This document shows positions 11,955 to 19,018 of a stretch of 64,000 bases of DNA, piece after piece. The notes under the pieces are model-generated. The model made no database searches. It saw only the letters and a list, made by a program, of their open reading frames with translations, and was not told where the DNA came from. Position numbers and translations under genes: made by a program. The first letter of the stretch is position 1. Each line of letters begins with the position of its first letter. Source of the DNA: an uncultured Pelagibacteraceae bacterium (GTDB lineage: Bacteria; Pseudomonadota; Alphaproteobacteria; Pelagibacterales; Pelagibacteraceae); contig CABYYJ010000004.1 in assembly GCA_902523185.1 (NCBI GenBank), forward strand, positions 1 through 64,000, given 5' to 3'.

Positions 11955-11995
11955 GGCATTCTGCTGCCAGGTGCCGTGAGCCTGTTAACGTTATT
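11955..11995. repeat. Partial copy of the tmRNA-adjacent repeat, with hairpin
   Basis: The segment contains GGC-ATT-CTG-CTGC-CAG-GT-GCC followed by TTAACGTTAT. It matches 12075-12115, where GGC-GTT-CTG-TTGC-CAG-GT-GCC is also followed by TTAACGTTAT, and the hairpin part also matches 13588-13608. The sequence can fold into a stem with an inner CTG/CAG helix. It begins one base after the stop codon of the DUF2784 gene. There is no T run after it, so it is not a standard terminator. Confidence 0.6.
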
Positions 11996-12096
11996 TGTCT
12001 TTCTTCACTGAGTCCTATGTGAGTCCAAAATAAAAAAAGTTGTGAATTAATAAGTGTTAACGCCAATACGCAGGGGCGTTCTGTTGCCAGGTGCCC
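11995..12096. repeat. Direct repeat, left copy (102 bp) flanking the two-gene cassette
   Basis: It begins TTGTCTTTCTTCA, contains AAAAAAAGTTGTGAATTAA and TAAGTGTTAACGCCAATACG, and ends GTTGCCAGGTGCCC. The same 102-base layout recurs at 13507-13608 with only scattered differences, concentrated in the TGAGTCC/TGATCC part. The right-hand copy lies directly beyond the tag-encoding end of the tmRNA gene. The two copies flank 12097-13506, which carries two secreted-protein genes. They could be recombination or integration footprints; no integrase gene is present. Confidence 0.8.
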
Positions 12097-12202
12097 TTAA
12101 CCTTTTAACGTTATACAACAATTCTAGATCATAAAAAACGGCTATTTCTTTGCTGGGTGAGTCCGTATTGTGATCGCCAGTGAGTCCGGATATGATGAGT
12201 CT

Positions 12203-13042
12203 ATGAAAAAACTTTTAGGGATCGTGGTTCTAGGTTTGCTGTTGAGTGGAAACTCTAATGCTTGTGAAAAAGAGGATTTCATAAAATATATATCAGCAAG
12301 TAAAAACAAATGTATAGCAATTTTAAATTTAGGAAAGATTGAAAAGGGTAAAAAAAACTTAATAGTATTTCTTCATGGTGATGGTAGTCCTAATTCTTCA
12401 AGACCAGGAATACCCAAAAAAAGTCAAATTAGATTTGCAAAAGAATTAATAAACGATAATAACAATATTTTTCTTTTTGCAAGACCTGGTTACTTTATTA
12501 GAGAAAGAGGCAGTAGTGAAGAGGATAGATATTCATCAGGACCTCGTAACGCTATAAAGAGTACAGTGGTAAATTATGATTGGAAAAATTTTCAAATACT
12601 AGCACCTGCATTACAAAATCTTAAAAAATATTATAAACCAAAAAAACTAATTTTAATTGGTCATTCTGGAGGAGCTTATCAGGGAGGTACTATTCATGGA
12701 AAAGTACCAGGATTAGTTGATATAAATATTTTGATCTCTTGCCCGTGTGACTGGGAAACTAGAAAAAAACTAAGCAACGGTAAAAAATGGGAAACCAAAT
12801 CTCAATTGAAAGAATTAAAAAAAAACTCACCAAGTTTCAATTATAAAGATATAGATTTAAAATCTCTCAACATATTAATTGTTGGAAAAGATGATAAAAA
12901 TACAGCTCCAGGAGTTTCAAAATATTATTATGATTTACTTAAAAAGAAAAAACTACAAGTTAAGTTACATATTATTGATGGAGGTCACGGATTAAGGTCT
13001 ATGGCAACAGTTGGATCTATCATTAAAGAATATATAAACTAA
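12203..13042 (+). CDS. Exported alpha/beta hydrolase
   Basis: A 279-residue protein with a signal peptide (MKKLLGIVVLGLLLSGNSNA, likely cut after residue 20). It has the alpha/beta-hydrolase pattern LIVFLHGDG (53-61), the nucleophile elbow LIGHSGGAY with Ser155, an acidic residue in LIVGKDDKN, and a final His in GGHGL. It probably acts on an ester or similar bond in the periplasm; the substrate is unknown. I choose ATG 12203 because an upstream in-frame ATG at 12170 would add 11 residues before a perfect signal peptide and would lie in the TGAGTCC repeat area. It overlaps the next gene by TAATG. The signal-peptide DNA nearly matches that of the next gene although the mature proteins are unrelated. 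It lies between direct repeats. Confidence 0.72.
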   Translation: MKKLLGIVVLGLLLSGNSNACEKEDFIKYISASKNKCIAILNLGKIEKGKKNLIVFLHGDGSPNSSRPGIPKKSQIRFAKELINDNNNIFLFARPGYFIRERGSSEEDRYSSGPRNAIKSTVVNYDWKNFQILAPALQNLKKYYKPKKLILIGHSGGAYQGGTIHGKVPGLVDINILISCPCDWETRKKLSNGKKWETKSQLKELKKNSPSFNYKDIDLKSLNILIVGKDDKNTAPGVSKYYYDLLKKKKLQVKLHIIDGGHGLRSMATVGSIIKEYIN

Positions 13043-13470
13043 TGAAAAAACTTTTAGCGATCGTGGTTCTGGGTTTTTTGTGGAGTGGAAATGCTTTTAG
13101 TGATGATAATAGGTATAATGATTATAAATCTAAATTATCATCCGCCTCAACAGATCAGAAATTTGCGATAATTAAAGAGATTAGTTTTGCTTTAGAGTTT
13201 GAAAACGATGTTATCTCTTCATGCGTTAGCTATATTAAGATGTGGAAAGAAACTAAAGGAGAAATGTGTGAAAAAGCTTTCAATAGGCTCAAGGGTATTA
13301 TGAACCTGAGAGAAATCATGGTTAGCAGTGAATATAAAAGCAGTTTCATTGAGATTTCTAAAAAGATTGATAAATTTAAATTAAATCAACTGATGAATGA
13401 GACTGAAAAAAATAGTAGCGCCTTAAACGAAAATTTATCTAAACTAAGTTTTTTAATTAAAAATTTATAA
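13042..13470 (+). CDS. Small secreted helical protein, unknown
   Basis: A 142-residue protein with a signal peptide (MKKLLAIVVLGFLWSGNAFS, likely cut before DDN) and a mature part rich in helix-forming residues. It has two cysteines (SSCVSYIKMW and GEMCEKAF) that could form a disulfide in the periplasm. No family is recognised. It starts within the stop codon of the preceding hydrolase gene, so the two are probably one transcriptional unit. The first 50 bases differ from those of the hydrolase gene at only about five positions, while the rest shares nothing, pointing to a shuffled signal-peptide module. Confidence 0.6.
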   Translation: MKKLLAIVVLGFLWSGNAFSDDNRYNDYKSKLSSASTDQKFAIIKEISFALEFENDVISSCVSYIKMWKETKGEMCEKAFNRLKGIMNLREIMVSSEYKSSFIEISKKIDKFKLNQLMNETEKNSSALNENLSKLSFLIKNL

Positions 13471-13506
13471 AAAGAAAAAGCTTTCTAATTCCCCCGCCGA
13501 TGGTAC

Positions 13507-13608
13507 TTGTCTTTCTTCAGTGTGATCCTATTGTGATCTATTTAAAAAAAGTTGTGAATTAATAAGTGTTAACGCCAATACGTAGGGGCGTTCTGTTGCC
13601 AGGTGCCC
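13507..13608. repeat. Direct repeat, right copy (102 bp), next to the tmRNA
   Basis: This copy matches 11995-12096 from TTGTCTTTCTTCA to GTTGCCAGGTGCCC. It differs mainly where TGAGTCC is replaced by TGATCC/TGATCT. Read on the minus strand it lies directly downstream of the tag-encoding piece of the tmRNA, and its GGGGC...GCCCC hairpin could be part of the precursor 3' trailer. About 35 bases between the end of the preceding gene and this repeat hold no recognised feature. Confidence 0.8.
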
Positions 13609-13611
13609 CAA

Positions 13612-13843
13612 GACCCCGTAACTTAATTAACTAAGTTAATTAAGCTGCAAGTGCAAATTTTTGATTTGCATTTATAAATTAGCCCGTTACGTCGGAACCA
13701 TCTCGTACGAAAGAATAGCCTTTAGACATCCGTCGATCCTAATTCACCCCCGTAAGTTGTAAATGGTGGAGGTGGTGGGTACTGCCCCCACGTCCGTAAT
13801 GTTTATTACGAAATTCGTTTATCGTCATAGTTGGAAAACCAAC
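13612..13843 (-). ncRNA. ssrA: Two-piece (circularly permuted) tmRNA
   Basis: tmRNA rescues stalled ribosomes and tags the nascent chain. On the minus strand the acceptor piece comes first (about 13843 to 13764) and ends CACCTCC-ACCA. A 12-nt spacer (13763-13752) follows, then the coding piece from 13751, starting GGGGGTGAATTAGGATCGACG, the classic tmRNA 5' end. GGGGGTG pairs with CACCTCC to form the 7-bp acceptor stem (one G-U pair). The tag frame at 13669-13643 reads ANQKFALAA, with TAA at 13642-13640. This permuted order is known in alphaproteobacteria. The exact outer ends are uncertain. The T-arm-like hairpin has a GGCAGTA loop instead of the usual TTC-type loop. Confidence 0.9.
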
Positions 13844-13890
13844 GTTATTAATATAAAACTCTTTTAAATAGATTCAATAATTAATTCTAA

Positions 13891-14838
13891 ATGAAACTTA
13901 CAAAAGAACAAAAGCAAGAAATTGCAGACCAACAATCACAAAAAAACACTACTAAAAGAGTTACTTCCCCTGAATTAGAAAAAATTCTTTATGAAGCTCT
14001 GCCAGTTTTAGATCATGGATTTGTAAGAGTGGTAGATTACATGGGAGATGACAGCTCTATAGTCCAATCTGCAAGGGTCTCATATGGAAAAGGAACAAAA
14101 AAAGTTTCAACAGATGAGGGTCTTATTAAATATTTAATGAGACATTGGCACTCAACTCCTTTTGAAATGTGTGAAATTAAATATCATGTAAAACTTCCGA
14201 TCTTCATAGCGCGTCAATGGATAAGACATAGAACAGCAAATGTTAACGAATACTCTGCAAGATATTCAATTTTAGATAAAGAGTTTTATATCCCTGCTAA
14301 AGATCAACTTTCAGCTCAATCAACGTCTAACCGCCAAGGCAGAGGTGATTTAATAACGGGTGAACAAGCAGATGAAGTTTTAAAAATTTTAAAAGATGAT
14401 GCTACCAGAACTTACGATAATTATGAAAAGATGCTTAACGAAAGATATGATGGAACAACTATAGATGAAAACAAGTCTGGCTTAGCCAGAGAACTTGCAA
14501 GAATGAATTTAACTTTAAATTCATATACCCAGTGGTATTGGAAAACAGATTTATTAAATCTTTTAAACTTTTTATTTTTAAGGGCTGATAGTCATGCGCA
14601 ATACGAAATAAGAGTTTACGCTGAAACAATGCTTGATACTGTAAAAAAATGGGTTCCAATTACTCACGCAGCATTTTTAGATTATAGAGTAGGAGCTGTT
14701 CATGTTTCAGCCAAAGGAAAAAAGGTAATCCAGCTTATTGCAAAAGGTGAGAAAGTAAGCCACGAAAGTTCTGGTCTTTCAAAGAGAGAATGGAATGAAT
14801 TAATGACTGCTTTTGATCTTAAAGAAAAATTGATATAA
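13891..14838 (+). CDS. thyX: Flavin-dependent thymidylate synthase
   Basis: ThyX methylates dUMP to dTMP using methylenetetrahydrofolate, FAD and NADPH, replacing ThyA. The 315-residue protein contains the diagnostic ThyX motif [15 protein letters not shown] (RHRx7S), the upstream [21 protein letters not shown] type segment, and a C-terminal [21 protein letters not shown] region with dUMP-binding residues followed by Arg-rich EIRVYAETM. It starts with [15 protein letters not shown], an N-terminal extension common in alphaproteobacterial ThyX. It lies 47 bases past the tmRNA gene, on the other strand, and is followed by an outer-membrane protein gene. Confidence 0.95.
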   Translation: MKLTKEQKQEIADQQSQKNTTKRVTSPELEKILYEALPVLDHGFVRVVDYMGDDSSIVQSARVSYGKGTKKVSTDEGLIKYLMRHWHSTPFEMCEIKYHVKLPIFIARQWIRHRTANVNEYSARYSILDKEFYIPAKDQLSAQSTSNRQGRGDLITGEQADEVLKILKDDATRTYDNYEKMLNERYDGTTIDENKSGLARELARMNLTLNSYTQWYWKTDLLNLLNFLFLRADSHAQYEIRVYAETMLDTVKKWVPITHAAFLDYRVGAVHVSAKGKKVIQLIAKGEKVSHESSGLSKREWNELMTAFDLKEKLI

Positions 14839-14863
14839 TTTCCAAAAAAGAATTATACTACTG

Positions 14864-16984
14864 ATGAAACTTATAAAGAAAATATTTTTCGTAATCATTT
14901 TTCTTTTTTTGAATGTTAACGCTTTTGCATTTACAGACCCTAATAATGTCGATGATTTTGATATCAGTGATGAAACAATCTCGACTACAGTAAAATTTAG
15001 TCGAGATGGTAAAACAATGTTTATCTTAGGTGTTAATACTGATACTATAAGACAATATTCCCTTAGTACTGCATTCGATTTATCATCTCCACCAGTTGCA
15101 GTAAAGACTTTCGATATAGGATCAATTCAAGATGCACCTCAAGATATAGAATTTAATTCAGATGGAACAGTTTTATTTCTTATAGGAAGGGAAGTTGGAA
15201 ATAGAGGAATAGATCAATGGGACTTAAGCGCACCTTATGACATAGGTGGTCTTACTGACACAGACAGAAAACGGACTTCATTGAGTGGAGATTTAAGAGG
15301 ATTTAAATTTTCTAATGATGGAAAAAAATTATTCACAATAACTCAAACTTCATCCACTGTAGGAACAGTTACCGAATATACTTTATCGGTTGCTTATGAT
15401 CTTGACACATTAAGCCAAACAAATACTTTAACATCAACTTTTTCTGGTGGAGGAAGACGTCAAGGTATAAGTTTAAGTTCAGATGGTTACAAATTATTCA
15501 TCTCAAATTCTGCAACAGCCGTAGAAAACCCTCTGGCAGAAAGAAATTATATAAGAGAATTTTCATTAAGCTCACCATTTAATATTTCAAATGCTACTAA
15601 TAATGGTGACTTTCAACCTAGTTACACAACAAATTTTAGAATTACTGGTTTAACATTTAATAATGATGGTTCGAAAATGTTTCATACTGATTTTACGAAT
15701 GATAACGTTTATGAATATACTTTATCTTGTGGATTTGGTGTAAAAACTTGTACAGATCCGACTAATGACAAAGATGATGTTGCATCTATAGAAGCACAGT
15801 CTGAAACTACAAAAAAACTTATACAGCATACAACTTATCCAGTACTCAATCGGATGGAATGGTTAAGGCGAAATAGTGGAAGAGTAAATTTAACAAATCA
15901 AAATATAAAGTTTCAATTTAATAATGAAATTTTAAATACCTTAAAAGATCAATTAATTCCTATTTATTTTTCAAATGATGGCAATAATGAAACGAATTTT
16001 CAAAATTCAAACTGGTCTTTTTGGAGTGAGGGAACGATCAGTATTGGAAGTGTAGGTGATACTAGCCAATCATCATCAAAAAGTATTAACACGTCAGCAA
16101 TCACTCTTGGTGCAGATAAAAAGGGTGAGGATGATATTATGAGAGGTATTGCTTTTAGGCTTGGAATTGATGATGTTGATGTTGGTGACCTAGGAAGTGC
16201 TTTAGATATGAGTTCTTTTAGTTTGACCTTTTATAAAAGCAAACCAAGAGGTGAGCAAAGATTTACAGATCATTTAATAGGTTTAAGTTTTTTAAATTCT
16301 GATTTAATTAATAATAGTGGCTCTACTTCAACAGATGGGGATAGATACGGTGAGCAACTATATGGATCTTTAAGTTTAAGAGATACATTTTCAAAAAAAC
16401 AATTAAATTTTACTCCTAAACTAAAGATCAACTACGGAGTAACTCACTTAGGAGCTTATACTGAAACTGGAGCGACAGGACTAAACCTACAATTTGATGA
16501 TCAATATATTGGAAATTTTACTTCATCTGTAGGAACAAGTTTAGATAACACATACGATTTTGAAGTTGGCTCTTTTATTCCATATTTTGATTTTGAATAT
16601 TATGCTGATATGAGCCCATCATCACAGCAAAAATTTTCTTATACTTCTAATGGTCAAAGCTATACATTAAAAAACATTAATAATTCTACTCATAATTTAA
16701 TGGGCAGTATTGGTTTTGATTTTATTTCTGATAATGGTTTAAAGTTAATGACTAAATATACTAGAGATCAGTCCAAAAATAATAAAAATGATAATTATAT
16801 TATTGGCTTAGATTATAGAGGATCTCACAGATCTTCCTATGCTATGTCCATAGAGGATACTTCGGCTAAACTTTCACATAATAAAGAATTAAATGGTTTC
16901 AAAATTAATCTAGATAGTCACTTTGATTTATTTAATGAAGAACCTGAATATGGACTTTATTTAAAAATTTTTAATATTAATTAG
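14864..16984 (+). CDS. Outer-membrane protein: N-terminal propeller, C-terminal barrel
   Basis: A 706-residue exported protein with a signal peptide (about 1-22, ending VNAFA). Residues 30-290 hold repeated blades such as VKFSRDGKTMFILG, IEFNSDGTVLFLIG, FKFSNDGKKLFTI, ISLSSDGYKLFIS and LTFNNDGSKMFHTD, which form a beta-propeller. Two Cys (CGFGVKTC) precede a linker. From about 430 to the end are alternating amphipathic strands like an autotransporter-type barrel. The last residue is Asn, not the Phe expected of a BAM signal, although the end KIFNIN has Phe near it. It may be a surface protein; ligand unknown. TTGATA-N18-TATACT ends 4 nt before the ATG, so the mRNA may be leaderless or nearly so. 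Confidence 0.65.
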   Translation: MKLIKKIFFVIIFLFLNVNAFAFTDPNNVDDFDISDETISTTVKFSRDGKTMFILGVNTDTIRQYSLSTAFDLSSPPVAVKTFDIGSIQDAPQDIEFNSDGTVLFLIGREVGNRGIDQWDLSAPYDIGGLTDTDRKRTSLSGDLRGFKFSNDGKKLFTITQTSSTVGTVTEYTLSVAYDLDTLSQTNTLTSTFSGGGRRQGISLSSDGYKLFISNSATAVENPLAERNYIREFSLSSPFNISNATNNGDFQPSYTTNFRITGLTFNNDGSKMFHTDFTNDNVYEYTLSCGFGVKTCTDPTNDKDDVASIEAQSETTKKLIQHTTYPVLNRMEWLRRNSGRVNLTNQNIKFQFNNEILNTLKDQLIPIYFSNDGNNETNFQNSNWSFWSEGTISIGSVGDTSQSSSKSINTSAITLGADKKGEDDIMRGIAFRLGIDDVDVGDLGSALDMSSFSLTFYKSKPRGEQRFTDHLIGLSFLNSDLINNSGSTSTDGDRYGEQLYGSLSLRDTFSKKQLNFTPKLKINYGVTHLGAYTETGATGLNLQFDDQYIGNFTSSVGTSLDNTYDFEVGSFIPYFDFEYYADMSPSSQQKFSYTSNGQSYTLKNINNSTHNLMGSIGFDFISDNGLKLMTKYTRDQSKNNKNDNYIIGLDYRGSHRSSYAMSIEDTSAKLSHNKELNGFKINLDSHFDLFNEEPEYGLYLKIFNIN

Positions 16985-17023
16985 TCTTAAAAAAAATTAA
17001 TAAAAGTTAGAATATATTCAATA

Positions 17024-17821
17024 CTATTTAAGCGATGACTTTATTTTTTCAGCTATATTTTTAAAAAATAATGAGACTTTGTGATTAGGATCTACACGAG
17101 TTAAAGGATCACCTTTATCGGCTGAACTTCTTAAATCTTGATGTAAAGGCAAATGACCTAGAAATTCTTTATTGAATTCTTTGGCAGTTTTTTCGACTCC
17201 ACTATCTCCGAATATCTTATACTTTTTTCCATCATCACCTTCAAAAACACTCATGTTGTCTATAAGTCCTAAAATTTTTACTCCGGTTTTTTCGAACATT
17301 TGAATCCCTCTTTTCACGTCTAATAGAGCAAGGTCCTGAGGGGTTGATACAATTATCACCCCGTCAATTTTTACCTCTTGAACAAACGTTAACTGAGTAT
17401 CACCTGTTCCAGGAGGCATATCGATTATTATTACATCCCTGTCTTTCCAAAGAACTTTTTGCGTCATTGTTTTTATAGCACTTATTACCATCGGGCCTCT
17501 CCACATCATTGGAGTCTGTTCATCAATTAATAAACCCATAGACATACATTGAACACCAAATTTTTCTGCAGGAATTATTGTTTTATTATCCTCACTTTTA
17601 GGTTTTTCGTTTAAATTTAATAGTTTAGGTAAAGATGGACCATAAACATCAGCATCAAGTATACCAATCTTTAAACCTAAACTTTGTAAAGCAAAAGCTA
17701 GGTTAACAGCTACAGTAGATTTCCCCACCCCTCCTTTAGCGCTTGAAACAAGAATATTATATTTAGTTCCATTAATTGGAGTCTTAACAAATTGCTTTGG
17801 AGGTGGTTTTTGGCTCATCAT
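17024..17821 (-). CDS. mrp: Mrp/NBP35-family P-loop ATPase
   Basis: A 265-residue Mrp/ApbC-type ATPase, a family that carries or transfers Fe-S clusters. It shows the deviant Walker A SSAKGGVGKST (26-36), the GILDADVYGPSLPKLL switch, the IIDMPPGTGDTQLT motif and the STPQDLALLDVKRGI segment. Two features are unusual. The N-terminal DUF59/MIP18-like domain found in many bacterial Mrp proteins is absent. The CxxC that bridges an Fe-S cluster between subunits is replaced: the expected NMSxFxCPxC region reads DNMSVFEGDDGKKYKIFG. Start at ATG 17821 is immediately preceded in frame by TGA of an 8-codon leader ORF. Confidence 0.85.
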   Translation of the reverse strand: MMSQKPPPKQFVKTPINGTKYNILVSSAKGGVGKSTVAVNLAFALQSLGLKIGILDADVYGPSLPKLLNLNEKPKSEDNKTIIPAEKFGVQCMSMGLLIDEQTPMMWRGPMVISAIKTMTQKVLWKDRDVIIIDMPPGTGDTQLTFVQEVKIDGVIIVSTPQDLALLDVKRGIQMFEKTGVKILGLIDNMSVFEGDDGKKYKIFGDSGVEKTAKEFNKEFLGHLPLHQDLRSSADKGDPLTRVDPNHKVSLFFKNIAEKIKSSLK

Positions 17822-17848
17822 TCAATTTTTATCAAATGTTTTAGACAT
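17822..17848 (-). CDS. Eight-codon leader ORF ahead of mrp
   Basis: The strongest Shine-Dalgarno in this region, AAGGAGCG (17861-17854), stands 7 nt ahead of ATG 17848, which encodes MSKTFDKN and then TGA. The TGA touches the ATG of mrp in the same frame (TGAATGATG). So either ribosomes load here and restart on mrp, or a sense codon mutated to TGA and split an original MSKTFDKN-extended Mrp. The sequence cannot tell which. No other gene lies between this ORF and the divergent hflK gene. Confidence 0.4.
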   Translation of the reverse strand: MSKTFDKN

Positions 17849-17902
17849 TTTAACGCTCCTTCTTAACTTGTTTTTGGGATAAAAGTCACTATATAAAGTG
17901 TC

Positions 17903-19018
17903 ATGAGTTTTAAAGACAAGATTTTAAACAACCAATCACCATGGGGAACACCTCCGGGTGGAGAAGGAGGAAGAGGTTCGCCTGGTGGAAATGGATCGGG
18001 ATCTAGACAAGACCCGCCTAGTCTTGACGATGTTATAAAAAACTTCCAAAAAACTATTAATAAATTTTCTGGCGGAAAATCAGGAGGCTCTCGACCAATA
18101 ATTATAGGTTTAATTATTATAGCATTACTTTACGTTGCAAGCGGTCTTTACAGAGTTTTACCAGATGAGCAAGGAGTAGTCTTAAGATTTGGTAAATACG
18201 TTAATACTACTCAACCAGGATTACATTATCATTTCCCAACACCTTTTGAGAGAGTATTAACTCCTAAAGTAACTAAGGTTAATAGAGTGGATGTTGGTTT
18301 CAGGCCAGCAAGTGACACTGGTAGATCGTCTGGAGTTGGAAATGTTCCAGAGGAAAGCTTGATGTTAACGGGAGACGAAAATATAGTAGATATTAACTAC
18401 TCAGTTTTTTGGGTAATCAAAGATGCACAAAAATTTTTATTTAACATTCAAAGTCCAGTTGAAACAGTTAAAGCTGCCTCAGAGACAGCAATGAGAGAAG
18501 TCATAGCAAAAAATAAAATTCAAAATATTTTAACAGAAGGAAGGTCTAAAATTGAAGTTGAGGTACAAGAAATAGCTCAATTAATTTTAGACGAATATGG
18601 CTCAGGCATACAGTTAACTCAAGTACAAACACAACAAGCTGATCCACCTGAACAAGTTATTGATGCATTTAGGGATGTACAGGCCGCTAGAGCAGATAGA
18701 GAAAGATCAAAAAACGAGGCTGAAGCATACGCTAACGATGTTATACCAAGAGCACGAGGTGAAGCCGAACAAGTTTTACAACAAGCAGAAGCATATAAGA
18801 AAGAAGTAGTTGCAAAAGCTGAGGGTGAGGCTAGTAGATTTTTAGCTATTTATAATGAATATAAAGACGCAAAACAAGTTACTCAAGAACGAATGTATTT
18901 GGAAACTATGGAAAAAGTTTTAGCAGATATCGATAAAGTAATTATAGATAAAGAATCTGGTTCAGGAGTAGTTCCTTATCTACCATTACCTGAATTAAAA
19001 AAAGGAAGCAATAATTAA
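17903..19018 (+). CDS. hflK: HflK, SPFH-domain regulator of FtsH protease
   Basis: HflK and HflC form the large membrane cage around FtsH and limit its proteolysis. This 371-residue protein has the typical Gly/Pro-rich cytoplasmic N-terminus (about 15-40), one membrane segment (about 65-82), then the SPFH domain beginning YRVLPDEQGVVLRFGKYV, and a long alanine/glutamate-rich coiled coil (AEAYANDVIPRARGEAEQVLQQAEAYKKE). Its stop codon overlaps the hflC start (TAATG). A TATATA/TATAAA box lies 5-7 nt ahead of the ATG with no Shine-Dalgarno, which suggests a leaderless transcript. It is divergent from mrp. Confidence 0.94.
   Translation: MSFKDKILNNQSPWGTPPGGEGGRGSPGGNGSGSRQDPPSLDDVIKNFQKTINKFSGGKSGGSRPIIIGLIIIALLYVASGLYRVLPDEQGVVLRFGKYVNTTQPGLHYHFPTPFERVLTPKVTKVNRVDVGFRPASDTGRSSGVGNVPEESLMLTGDENIVDINYSVFWVIKDAQKFLFNIQSPVETVKAASETAMREVIAKNKIQNILTEGRSKIEVEVQEIAQLILDEYGSGIQLTQVQTQQADPPEQVIDAFRDVQAARADRERSKNEAEAYANDVIPRARGEAEQVLQQAEAYKKEVVAKAEGEASRFLAIYNEYKDAKQVTQERMYLETMEKVLADIDKVIIDKESGSGVVPYLPLPELKKGSNN

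Noticed and set aside
12170-12202. Earlier ATG for the exported hydrolase
   Set aside because: It would put 11 residues before a canonical signal peptide and lies in the TGAGTCC repeats; 12203 is the better start.
17024-17848. Indel frameshift between the leader ORF and mrp
   Set aside because: The leader and mrp are in the same frame separated only by TGA, so an indel cannot explain it; only a stop mutation or true reinitiation can.
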